Assembly: GCF_020736705.1 (NCBI RefSeq)
Contig: NZ_CP085990.1
Span: 1,922,001 to 1,986,000, forward strand
DNA: 64,000 bases
Reading direction: 5' to 3'
From: Psychrobacter sanguinis
GTDB taxonomy: Bacteria > Pseudomonadota > Gammaproteobacteria > Pseudomonadales > Moraxellaceae
Part shown: piece after piece, positions 45,169 to 54,381 of the stretch
Layout: the number at the start of each line of letters is the position of its first letter
Numbering within the stretch: position 1 is the stretch's first letter
Position numbers and translations under genes: made by a program
The notes under the pieces: generated by a model
The model's database searches: none
The model's input: only the letters and a program-made list of their open reading frames with translations
What the model was told of the DNA's origin: nothing

Positions 45169-48100
45169 TTGATTTGGCTTGCAGGGTTTGCAGCAATCGG
45201 TCTAATGTTGGCTATTTTAGAGCTGGATCCAAGTCAGCTCTATACCCTTAGTACGATACGGTATCAGGTAAATAGTGAGCATTGGCAGGCTGCAGCTTAT
45301 TTTGTATTGGCAATAATAGTGTTACTTTGGTTAGGATTTTTTCTACTCCAGTTGGTGGCTAGAAGAAATAATTGGCAGCATACCTCTCTATCTCATTCTG
45401 TTTCTTCTCCTAAAAAATCTCCGCATAAAAAACCTTCTCAAATCCTTAAGCCCCAACCTTTCTATCACACCCCTTTGACAGAGTTTTATCACCAAGGCTT
45501 TATAGCGTCTATTGTTAAAATAAGCATTGGGCTACTATTTTTATTGGCGGTTCTTTGTCATAGCGTCGCTCAACGATTGGCTTTTATCGAATCATCACCG
45601 CAAAACAACCTTTATTTACAGGCTATGGTGACGCCGATAGGGTTAAGTGATAAAAGGTTGAAAGTAGAAGATAAGTCAGTGGTGCAGGGTTACCGGCAAT
45701 TGGTTCAGCTAAGTGACATTGAATTCGACTCATTACAGGTTATTGATAATAAAGTTGAGACTGTAACTTCATATAGCAATCAGTTTGGCTCAACTATAGA
45801 CAATAACCAACGGATCAATCCTTTTCATCAACCCATAAATACCGATGTTTTAACTGATAAAGTGTCTGTGTCTTTGAATCAAGCGAAGACCGTCACTGGT
45901 TTGCAGATATTGCCCAATACTATGACGGTTATGCTACAAAGTTATCAAATCAAGGATAAACCCCTTAACCAACTAGCAGCAGGGCAGCAGCTTAGGATGA
46001 AGCTAGCCCTCATACCTCTTGAGTTAAAAGATAAAAATAATCCAGATGAGTTCGATGAATATCGATGGCTAAGCAGTCGTCATGCCATGGCAAAGGCGTT
46101 TATTGTTGACACCAATTATCAGAAGGTAGAGGAGGTCTCAAATCTAACACTACATCAGAAGATTGATGTTATGCGTTTTAGGTTTCGTGAGCATTTCCTA
46201 CAGTTAATGAATGAGCGCACTTATTCTAATAACTCCCAAAGAGTCCACGTCACTGACTTTGAAAATATTGACTCTTACAATAATGACTCTGGCAATAATG
46301 ACTCCAATAAGGTTGACGCTAATAGTGAGCACTCTGGCTTGAACCAAGATGGGGTGGCGGTAACCCTAAGTCTATTAACCGGCGATCGTAGTTTAATCAG
46401 TGATGAGACGACAGCTTTATATCGTTTTGGCGGCATATCGCATTTATTGGCCATCTCAGGTACTCATGTTTTATTTTTGAGTATATTGTGTGCCACAGTT
46501 GCCACGGCTTTTATTAATCGGTTCATGCCCCGTATTTATCATTTTCTACCCCGTTGGCAGTGCGCTTTTATTATTGCCGCCATAACTGCTTTTGGTTATG
46601 CGCTATTTGCAGGGTTTGATGTGCCTGCACTGCGAACGGCTTGCATGCTGCTTCTAGTAGGAGTGATGCGTTATCTATTGGCCGTACCGGCTATTTTTAA
46701 GATGTTGTTACTGTTAGCGGTTATTATGGCTTGGTCAGATATTTTTGTTCTTTGGCAGGCAGGATTTTGGCTATCGTTTGTGGCGGTTGCAGTCTTAGTG
46801 GCTTATAGCCAACGTTGGGAGAGGAAACAAGATACAAAACAAAGCTCGCAAGTGTCCCAAGCATTTGTTAGTCCGACCTTAAGTTTAACGGGCAGGCTTG
46901 GACAGCAATCGTCCGACTTATTGAAGTTACAGCTTTGGATGTCTATCGCTTTGCTACCGATTAGTCTTTGGCTGTTTGGTAAAGTCTCTCTTTGGGGGTT
47001 TGCGGTCAATTTATTTGCCATTGGCTTGTTCGGCTGGATAATTGTACCGCTAAATCTATTGGCCAGTGTACTGTTCGTTATTTTTCCAAATAATGCATTG
47101 GCCGATTCAATTTGGTCTTTGTTATTTTGGATATTAGATCTTTTACATCGCCTGCTTTTAACATTACAAGAGATATTGCAGTACAGTGGCTGGGTCTATA
47201 CTGATATTAGTGTGCCTTTATTAGGACTTTTCTTATTATTAGTGTTACCTTGGTTATTGCCTAAAGGCATGTTAAGCCGTTTGTTGTCTACGGCGCCTCT
47301 AGTTGCGATAGCCGCATTGGCCTACGCTAATAATGATACTTTGAAAGATTCGGTTCAGATTACCGTATTAAACCCCAAAGACTCTAATTATGCAGCGAGT
47401 TTAATTCATACTCAGCAACAGGCTTGGTTGTTACTTTCAGAATATGATAATAAATATAAAGTAGCCAACGCTTCTTTAGCAGCGCTACAACAGCAACAAT
47501 TGGTCCAAATTCTATACGACCAACTACAAGAACATGGAATTAGCCATTTGACTGGGGTCATTGTCCAAACGCAGACAGCGGGATTGGCACCTGTGGTACG
47601 TGAATTAAATCGCCATCTGCCACTGTCATATTATTGGCAAGCGGGCTTAGCTAATCATAAGCAACAAGTGAACAAAGCATTATCAGGGTCGACTCTAACG
47701 GCCCAAAGTTGTCACAATGGCAAGCAGTGGCCACAGCAGCAATCTGAACGACTATTTGCCAAAGAACTGCCTACCAAACGATATGATACAGATGATTTAT
47801 CACTGAAAGTATTGACGGGTTGGCAACAGGTAAAAGACAGTGGCGTATGGGACTGCGTGATTGAACTGTCTACGACACAGGCTATTTATCTTAATGAACA
47901 AGGGAGTAATGAGCAGTTACGTGCTGCTATTCGTCCCTCTAATAGCGATTCTATGTTAGCAAAACAGTCTAAAGTCGACGATAAAAGACGGACTGAGCCT
48001 AAGGTTGAAAAAAACAGCGTCGTAATTTATAGCAGCGTTGAGTCACAGTTGGGTAAGCTTTGGGAACTTATGTGCCCAGCACAAGAATTAAAAGTAGGCG

Positions 48101-48303
48101 ACTCTAGTATTCAATTTAAGCCGACCATAAACGAAGCATACTGGCTGACCCCTTCTCAATCTGTACTAGACCCTGAGCTGATAGTAAATTTCTCTGCTAA
48201 AGATTGGAAAATTACTGGGGAGAGCATGGTACCTGTTAAGCTATCGCTGACTGAAAGTTATTTATACTGGCAACAAGCGATGTTAAGTAACAAAAGTGAG
48301 TGA
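45169..48303 (+). CDS. comEC: ComEC/Rec2 DNA-uptake channel protein with degenerate MBL domain
   Basis: ComEC transports single-stranded DNA across the inner membrane in natural transformation. 1044 residues: N-terminal membrane helices, a long DUF4131-like periplasmic part (about 130-320), the Competence domain with GGISHLLAISGTH (about 422-434) and many helices, then a C-terminal domain at the place of the metallo-beta-lactamase fold (from about 729). That domain lacks the DVGQGD and HxHxDH-type motifs (VIVQTQTAGLAP instead). The start is TTG at 45169, with AAGGG six bases upstream. Confidence 0.9.
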   Translation: MIWLAGFAAIGLMLAILELDPSQLYTLSTIRYQVNSEHWQAAAYFVLAIIVLLWLGFFLLQLVARRNNWQHTSLSHSVSSPKKSPHKKPSQILKPQPFYHTPLTEFYHQGFIASIVKISIGLLFLLAVLCHSVAQRLAFIESSPQNNLYLQAMVTPIGLSDKRLKVEDKSVVQGYRQLVQLSDIEFDSLQVIDNKVETVTSYSNQFGSTIDNNQRINPFHQPINTDVLTDKVSVSLNQAKTVTGLQILPNTMTVMLQSYQIKDKPLNQLAAGQQLRMKLALIPLELKDKNNPDEFDEYRWLSSRHAMAKAFIVDTNYQKVEEVSNLTLHQKIDVMRFRFREHFLQLMNERTYSNNSQRVHVTDFENIDSYNNDSGNNDSNKVDANSEHSGLNQDGVAVTLSLLTGDRSLISDETTALYRFGGISHLLAISGTHVLFLSILCATVATAFINRFMPRIYHFLPRWQCAFIIAAITAFGYALFAGFDVPALRTACMLLLVGVMRYLLAVPAIFKMLLLLAVIMAWSDIFVLWQAGFWLSFVAVAVLVAYSQRWERKQDTKQSSQVSQAFVSPTLSLTGRLGQQSSDLLKLQLWMSIALLPISLWLFGKVSLWGFAVNLFAIGLFGWIIVPLNLLASVLFVIFPNNALADSIWSLLFWILDLLHRLLLTLQEILQYSGWVYTDISVPLLGLFLLLVLPWLLPKGMLSRLLSTAPLVAIAALAYANNDTLKDSVQITVLNPKDSNYAASLIHTQQQAWLLLSEYDNKYKVANASLAALQQQQLVQILYDQLQEHGISHLTGVIVQTQTAGLAPVVRELNRHLPLSYYWQAGLANHKQQVNKALSGSTLTAQSCHNGKQWPQQQSERLFAKELPTKRYDTDDLSLKVLTGWQQVKDSGVWDCVIELSTTQAIYLNEQGSNEQLRAAIRPSNSDSMLAKQSKVDDKRRTEPKVEKNSVVIYSSVESQLGKLWELMCPAQELKVGDSSIQFKPTINEAYWLTPSQSVLDPELIVNFSAKDWKITGESMVPVKLSLTESYLYWQQAMLSNKSE

Positions 48304-48652
48304 TGCTTATCCCTTAAAATAGTTAGTGGCTGAGCAAATAAAACAGCAATGTAAATAAACTAAAAATTTAAATATGAATTAATATTTTACAGAATTACCG
48401 CTGACAAATCACAGGCGATTCAGGTAAGGTATGAGCTTATACTTTATTTAGAGCTTGAGAGGCAAGGTTTAGATAAAGTACTGTCAATTAAAGAAATAAT
48501 CATTGAATGCGATAGTAGATTATTTAATCAATCAAGTTAATCAGTCAATGAATAATATAGTTGGCACTATAGTCAATCGATAAGCCATTAGCCCATAAAA
48601 TATAAACCCTGTAAGTCAATATATCAATCTATAAGTAGGATTCACATTTTAT
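48304..48652. other. Spacer between comEC and the SppA-type gene
   Basis: 349 bp, AT-rich. No terminator, repeat or frame stands out by eye. Confidence 0.5.
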
Positions 48653-49726
48653 ATGTCAAACTGGCCACCAGATCCCAATAAAACTCCTGATAATAACTCT
48701 GCTCCAAACAACTCTAATAACAAATCACCGCAGACGCCGCGCTCATTACCGGTAAGTTCTGGCGGCCGAGAGTGGCATCTACTAGAGAAAACGTTACTGG
48801 CCAGTATCGAAGAGCAGCGACGTGCCCGTCGTTGGCGAGTGATATCTAAAGTACTGAGTCTGGCGACTTTGTTGCTGTTATTCTTTATGCTCAGTCGTGG
48901 CTGTTCTACTGCGGACCCTATTAGCACTGCAGATGTGACAACCCCTCATCTTGCTGTGGTAGATATCGAAGGGGTTATCAGCGCTGATGATCCGGCAAAT
49001 GCTTATGATGTTAGTGCTGCATTAACTGAAGCTTTCGAATCTAAAGGTTCGAAAGCCGTGGTGTTAAATATTAACTCACCAGGTGGCTCTCCAGTTCAAT
49101 CTGACCAAATTTGGCAAACTATGATGGATCTGCGTAAACAGCATCCAGATAAAAAGCTTTATGCGGTTATTGGTGATATGGGTGCTTCGGGCGCTTATTA
49201 TATAGCTTCTGCTGCAGATGAAATCTATGTTAACCCTTCAAGCTTAGTAGGCTCCATCGGGGTTATTATGCCAGGTTATAATGTCGAAGGTCTTATGAAA
49301 AAGGCTGGTGTTAAAGACACCACTATGACAGCAGGCGAATATAAAGATATTCTAAGTATCAGCCGTGATTTAAGCGACTATGAAAAACAGCATATTGAGA
49401 GTGTGTTAAATAATACTCACAAGCACTTTATCAATGCAGTGAAACAAGGTCGTGGCGATAGATTGAAAGACCCAGAAAAGAACAAACTGTTCACAGGATT
49501 GTTTTGGACTGGCGAACAAGCAATTGCTTTAGGGTTAGCCGATAAAAAAGGCAGTTTAATGACGTTAGAAAAAGAGCTTAAAGTGGATGACGTTATTAAC
49601 TATACCCCAGCAGATCCACTGCAAATGTTCTTAAGTAATTTTGCAGTACAATTAGGCTCTGGTATTGGCTCTTCAGTAGAGTTAAAGCTATTACCAGAAG
49701 AACAAACTTCAGCTGAGATGAGATAA
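48653..49726 (+). CDS. SppA/SohB-type signal peptide peptidase (S49)
   Basis: 357 residues: a proline/asparagine-rich N-terminus, one membrane segment (about 62-82) and a single S49 domain. The nucleophile serine lies in GDMGASGAYY and the general-base lysine in TAGEYKDILS. It cleaves leftover signal peptides in the membrane. The length fits the short single-domain form, not the 600-residue SppA. The next gene starts directly after its stop, so they form an operon. Confidence 0.9.
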   Translation: MSNWPPDPNKTPDNNSAPNNSNNKSPQTPRSLPVSSGGREWHLLEKTLLASIEEQRRARRWRVISKVLSLATLLLLFFMLSRGCSTADPISTADVTTPHLAVVDIEGVISADDPANAYDVSAALTEAFESKGSKAVVLNINSPGGSPVQSDQIWQTMMDLRKQHPDKKLYAVIGDMGASGAYYIASAADEIYVNPSSLVGSIGVIMPGYNVEGLMKKAGVKDTTMTAGEYKDILSISRDLSDYEKQHIESVLNNTHKHFINAVKQGRGDRLKDPEKNKLFTGLFWTGEQAIALGLADKKGSLMTLEKELKVDDVINYTPADPLQMFLSNFAVQLGSGIGSSVELKLLPEEQTSAEMR

Positions 49727-50611
49727 ATGTCAGTTACTTCAAATGTGTCATTGAATATGGATTTTTCAAGGCTTCCTGTTTCTAAACTAACGGGAAAGCC
49801 AGTGATTCATTTTGCCCACGCTAATGGTATGCCAAGTCGAGTCTATCAGCCTTTATTTGAGGTGTTAGAGCAATACTTTACAGTGGAATACATTGCTACC
49901 TTAGGGTTTGATGAGCAAGGTCAACCCACTTATGCCATCGATAATCATTGGAAAAGTTTGACCAATCAGGTAATCGATAGTGTGCAAAAGTTAGTCAAAA
50001 AACATAAAGTTCCAGTGATTGGCTGGGGCCATTCTCTTGGGGCTTTATGTACTTTGCAGGCCATCTATCGTAAGCCCAAATTATTTGTGCAAGCGGTACT
50101 GATGGACCCACCACTTATTTATGGCAAAGATAATTTCTTATGGCATACCGCAAAATTAGTCTCTCCAAAGAGAGTAGATAAGATGTCACCCGCGGGTGTA
50201 TCCAAAAACCGTCGTGATGTGTGGGACAGTCGTGAGCAAGCTCGTGAATTATTACGTCCTAAAGGATTTTTTAAGAGCTTTGATGACCGTACATTTGAAG
50301 GCTATTTACAACATGGGTTACGTGATCAGCAAGATGGGTCGGTAACCCTAACGATTCCCAAAGAGGCTGAGGTGGCTGTTTTCCGTACCAATCCTTCTTT
50401 GTATTGGCTGAAACCCAATAAGCCACCTAAGAAACCAGTAACGTTAATAATTGGTGATGGCAGTAAGTTTTACGAGCATGGTTTTCCGCAAAAGATTAGA
50501 CGTCGTCTGTCTATTCCTTTTAAGTTACATCCAGGGGGACATATGTTCCCGCTAGAGTATCCTGATTCAGTAGCACAAATGATTCTGGCTACTATTGCTG
50601 AACAAGCTTAG
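49727..50611 (+). CDS. Alpha/beta hydrolase
   Basis: 294 residues with the nucleophile elbow GWGHSLGA (Ser near 107), an oxyanion region HFAHANGMPS and a terminal catalytic histidine in HPGGHMFPLE. The substrate is unknown; the HFAHANG start is typical of uncharacterised proteobacterial hydrolases. Its ATG abuts the stop of the SppA-type gene with no gap, so translation is likely coupled. Confidence 0.85.
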   Translation: MSVTSNVSLNMDFSRLPVSKLTGKPVIHFAHANGMPSRVYQPLFEVLEQYFTVEYIATLGFDEQGQPTYAIDNHWKSLTNQVIDSVQKLVKKHKVPVIGWGHSLGALCTLQAIYRKPKLFVQAVLMDPPLIYGKDNFLWHTAKLVSPKRVDKMSPAGVSKNRRDVWDSREQARELLRPKGFFKSFDDRTFEGYLQHGLRDQQDGSVTLTIPKEAEVAVFRTNPSLYWLKPNKPPKKPVTLIIGDGSKFYEHGFPQKIRRRLSIPFKLHPGGHMFPLEYPDSVAQMILATIAEQA

Positions 50612-50772
50612 CATTTATTTGTTACCTCATTAATTGCTGTACTAATTAACTAATGTACTGACTTCGCGGTTCTAGTCTGTGCCAAGGTAGGATAATTTGG
50701 TACAGACATTCTCTTTCTTTGCCACATTTCCTTAAGTGACACCCTCTTAAAATTCTAAAATTGCCCTCTATT

Positions 50773-51666
50773 ATGTTTAATAAACCTAGTACAAAGCCAT
50801 TACAACAAGCCTCTGAAACCATTGTAGTGCCCAATCAAACTATTGAGGTGCCCAAATTGTTTTCTAAAGCTGGCGTGGTAATGCTTTATATTGCCATAAT
50901 AGGCCTATTCCTCTCTTTACAGCTTTTAGGGGTTTATCTGTTTGCTCCCGTGGTATTTAATGACCATCCATTAACCACTGCTCAGCGTTTCGGAATGGGT
51001 AGCTTCGATGGTACAGTCACCAGTTACTCTATGATATTTACGCTGATTGGCTTACTTATCATTATCTATGGCGTGATAAAGTGGCGCATTTCAGTGGTAC
51101 AAACTGATTCAGCAACTGTGCCTGTCAACGCTTCTACTCAGGGTAACCTTGTCCATAAGAATGACTTCAATTCTCGAACTACACTCAATTATTATGTCTC
51201 CGATTACTTGTCGTTAAAGCCTTTCCCTTTATATGTGGCTATGGGCTTTATTGGCCTGTGGTTGTTATTTATGATTGGTACAGAATTTTTGACTTATTGG
51301 CTAGATAAGGATCCCACAGCTTTTGTGGATGATCTTTATGACAGCGCTAATCCAAAGTGGTTGCTAATTTTAACGATGGTGGTTATTGCACCAATATATG
51401 AAGAGGTGATGTTCCGCGGGATACTGTGGAGTGCGGTAAGAGAGCAGTTTGAAGGAGCCAAAGGGGTTTGGGTCGCCAGTCTGGTAACCAGCATCTTGTT
51501 TTCAATTATTCATTTACAGTATGAATTTTATGAGATGAGCGTTATCTTCTTATTAGCGTTACTACTCAGTTATGCGAGGGCTAGGTCAAATTCCTTATAT
51601 TTACCCATAATTTTGCATATTATTAATAATGGGGTGGCAATGTGGATGTATTTGATTGTTAGCTAA
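50773..51666 (+). CDS. CPBP (CAAX/Abi) family intramembrane protease
   Basis: About 297 residues, eight hydrophobic segments. The CPBP motifs are clear: EEVMFRG (motif 1, glutamates and arginine), the FSIIHLQ histidine (motif 2) and HIINNG (motif 3). Relatives cleave membrane substrates or prenylated proteins; the target is unknown here. I prefer ATG 50773 over the TTG at 50761; neither has a strong ribosome binding site. Confidence 0.85.
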   Translation: MFNKPSTKPLQQASETIVVPNQTIEVPKLFSKAGVVMLYIAIIGLFLSLQLLGVYLFAPVVFNDHPLTTAQRFGMGSFDGTVTSYSMIFTLIGLLIIIYGVIKWRISVVQTDSATVPVNASTQGNLVHKNDFNSRTTLNYYVSDYLSLKPFPLYVAMGFIGLWLLFMIGTEFLTYWLDKDPTAFVDDLYDSANPKWLLILTMVVIAPIYEEVMFRGILWSAVREQFEGAKGVWVASLVTSILFSIIHLQYEFYEMSVIFLLALLLSYARARSNSLYLPIILHIINNGVAMWMYLIVS

Positions 51667-51692
51667 CTAGCAGTTTGTCGCTTTAAAAGATA

Positions 51693-51730
51693 AAAAATGG
51701 CTAGGTACTTATTGTAGTACCGAGCCATTT
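51693..51730 (+). terminator. Terminator of the CPBP protease gene
   Basis: AAATGGCT-A-GGTACT pairs with AGTACC-G-AGCCATTT with a single mismatch, 27 bp after the stop. The T-run is short. Confidence 0.7.
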
Positions 51731-51897
51731 CTATTATCGAATCATTTCTAGTATCAATCTATTTTTTAGACTATAAATCATGTGTTGAGTTGATGATTGT
51801 TATAACGGTTACTCTACTTCTTAAAAAGCTTGTTTATAAAGCTATTAAGAGTGGTTGAGTTGTTCTAAAGGTCTAAAGCAGCCATTTAATGTTTATC

Positions 51898-52920
51898 TCA
51901 ATGATTATAGTCAGTGACTAAATCTGTTTGTCTTGCTCGCTCTATCGATGCTAAAGTGGCATCGCCTGCTGCTTTAAGATCATCTACCGTTAGTTGCTGC
52001 TTACCGCTTAGCGACTGCCGCCATCGACGAGCACCAGGCAGACCTTGGAATAAACCTAGCAAATGACGAGAGATAGAAGTTAAAGGCTCTCCTTTGGCGA
52101 CCTGTTTTTCTAAGTAGGGATATAATTGACTTAAAATATACTCTCTACTGGGTGCTTCTTCGCCCCACAGCTGCATGGCCTCAGCCAAGAGGTAAGGGTT
52201 ATGGTAGGCGGCTCGCCCAATCATTACCCCATCAACGTGTTGAAGATGAGATTTTATTTGTTCTAAGCTATCAATACCGCCATTTATTTCAATTTGGAGT
52301 TCAGGAAACTCTTGTTTTAAGCGGTAGACATCATCATATCTCAGCGGGGGAATCTCACGGTTTTCTTTAGGGCTAAGTCCTTTTAACCAAGCAATACGCG
52401 CATGAACAATAAAACGCTGGCAGCCTGCTTCAGCACTGGCCTGCACAAAATCCTTCATAAACTGATAACTGTCATGCTCATCAATACCAATACGGTGCTT
52501 AACAGTCACAGGGATATCTACTTCAGCCTGCATATGGCGTACTAAGCTTGCCACAGTTTCCGGCTCAGCCATAAGGCAAGCCCCAATCTTATTGTGCTGC
52601 ACTCTGTCTGAAGGACAGCCTACATTAATGTTGACCTCATCGAATCCGCGCTTTTGGGCTTCGACAGCACCGTGTGTCATCTCACCAATATCCGCTCCAC
52701 CAAGTTGCAGTACTAAAGGATGTTCAGTGTTATCAAAGCGCAGTAAACGATCGGTATTACCGTTGATAATAGCGCCTGTCGAAATCATCTCAGTATAAAG
52801 ATAAGTATGCGGATTAAACAGACGGGCAAAAAATCGATAATCCGTCGTGGTCCAGTCAATCATCGGGGCGATAGAAAGGCGCTTATTGATCATGATGTTT
52901 TGCGAATCAGATTGGCTCAT
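51898..52920 (-). CDS. dusA: tRNA-dihydrouridine(20/20a) synthase DusA
   Basis: An FMN enzyme that reduces uridines 20 and 20a in the tRNA D-loop. 340 residues: SIAPMIDWT start motif, LYTEMISTGAI, the catalytic cysteine in NVGCPSDRVQ (about 100), the FMN-contact KHRIGID and GRAAYHNPYL. Length normal. Confidence 0.96.
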   Translation of the reverse strand: MSQSDSQNIMINKRLSIAPMIDWTTTDYRFFARLFNPHTYLYTEMISTGAIINGNTDRLLRFDNTEHPLVLQLGGADIGEMTHGAVEAQKRGFDEVNINVGCPSDRVQHNKIGACLMAEPETVASLVRHMQAEVDIPVTVKHRIGIDEHDSYQFMKDFVQASAEAGCQRFIVHARIAWLKGLSPKENREIPPLRYDDVYRLKQEFPELQIEINGGIDSLEQIKSHLQHVDGVMIGRAAYHNPYLLAEAMQLWGEEAPSREYILSQLYPYLEKQVAKGEPLTSISRHLLGLFQGLPGARRWRQSLSGKQQLTVDDLKAAGDATLASIERARQTDLVTDYNH

Positions 52921-52974
52921 ATGAAAAATGATATCCTAAGTATATAAATTGAAGAAAAAAGCGAAAGACAAAAG

Positions 52975-54282
52975 TTATAACTTAATTGACTCATCCAAAT
53001 CTTTAAATTTTGGTAAGCGATATACATACAGACCAATAATAAAGGTAACGATACACACGAAGGTTATGTATAGGGCAGGCGAGAAACTGACCAAGTTAGT
53101 CGCATAGCCCAGACCCACAGGCAAGCTCACACCGACAATGGCATACATAAAGTTGTACGTTAGAGAGACTGCGGTAACTCTAACTTCAGTAGGGAACAGT
53201 TGTACTAAAATGACCGACCCTAAACTAATAATACCGGTACAGAAACCCAAAATTGCGTACATGAATAAAATAAAGGCCCCACCATCGTTTTCCAAATGAT
53301 AGTAGAAGGCTAAAGCTTGCAGCATTAATGCAGTGGACCCTATCATCATTGCTTTTCCAGTGCCACTCTTATCAGCAACTAGGCCAAAGAAGACACAACC
53401 AATTATCATAAATAACAAACCTAAGTTATTTGAAAAGCTAAGCATCGACTCGTCCACACTAAATCTCATAGAGATAAGTTGAGGTAACAATAGTGCCACC
53501 ACCATAGTCAAGCTACTGATGATAAAAGTGAGCATTAAGGCTAGAAATATGGCATTGTATCTTTTTAGCATCGGCGCTAATTCAGATAGTTTTGGTACAA
53601 ATTTTTGTCTTTTTTGTTGATTAATAAAGATAGGCGTTTCATTTAAAGTTTGTAACAACAGTAGGACAATGAAACTGAGCATGGCTACCCAAACAAAAGG
53701 AATGCGCCAACCACTTTCAACAAATTCAGCTTGGGTGTGAGTAGAGGATATCACTTCAAAGAGTAAGTTCGATCCCAGCTCTCCTAGCATAAAACTTGCG
53801 GTTACAAAGCTTAAAAAAGTGGCTAGGTTTCGCTTATTAATATGCTCTGCAATATAGACCCAACCCAGAGGGGTATGGGCACCAAAGGCAATACCCTGAG
53901 CCATTCGTGCTATAAAAAATAAAATAGGCGCTAAGATACCGACTTGCGCATAAGTAGGTAAGCACGCGGTCACCAAAGCCGTCACTGCAATACAGGACAT
54001 ACTAAATAATAAAGCCGGTCGTCGGCCTCTAACATCAGCATAACGACCGAGTAATGCAGCACCAATAGGCCGAGTGATATAACCGGCAATAAATAAGCCT
54101 AAGGCTTGCAGCTTCGCTAATAGCGGATCATCATTGACCGGGAAGAAAGTGGTACTAATAATGTCAGCCATAAACAAATAAATTAAAAAATCAAAGTAGG
54201 TAACAGCGTTACTAGCACAAATGATCATTAACTGCTTTGGCGAAACTGAACTTGATGAATCTGACAGGGCAACAAAAGGCAT
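52975..54282 (-). CDS. MFS transporter, metabolite:H+ symporter (ProP/ShiA-like)
   Basis: 435 residues with twelve predicted membrane segments. The MFS loop signature GRYADVRGRRPAL (about 77-90) and PFVWVAMLSF region fit the metabolite:H+ symporter subfamily, whose members take up proline/betaine, shikimate, citrate or ketoglutarate. The substrate cannot be told from sequence alone. It is 54 bp upstream of dusA on the same strand. Confidence 0.82.
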   Translation of the reverse strand: MPFVALSDSSSSVSPKQLMIICASNAVTYFDFLIYLFMADIISTTFFPVNDDPLLAKLQALGLFIAGYITRPIGAALLGRYADVRGRRPALLFSMSCIAVTALVTACLPTYAQVGILAPILFFIARMAQGIAFGAHTPLGWVYIAEHINKRNLATFLSFVTASFMLGELGSNLLFEVISSTHTQAEFVESGWRIPFVWVAMLSFIVLLLLQTLNETPIFINQQKRQKFVPKLSELAPMLKRYNAIFLALMLTFIISSLTMVVALLLPQLISMRFSVDESMLSFSNNLGLLFMIIGCVFFGLVADKSGTGKAMMIGSTALMLQALAFYYHLENDGGAFILFMYAILGFCTGIISLGSVILVQLFPTEVRVTAVSLTYNFMYAIVGVSLPVGLGYATNLVSFSPALYITFVCIVTFIIGLYVYRLPKFKDLDESIKL

Positions 54283-54381
54283 AGTAATCGTATCGCGTAA
54301 TAAATATTAATGGGGCTACCTAAATTTTAATTTAGGGAAAAGAATGTTTCATGCGACCCTAAAGTCTTGTGTTTCAATGGG

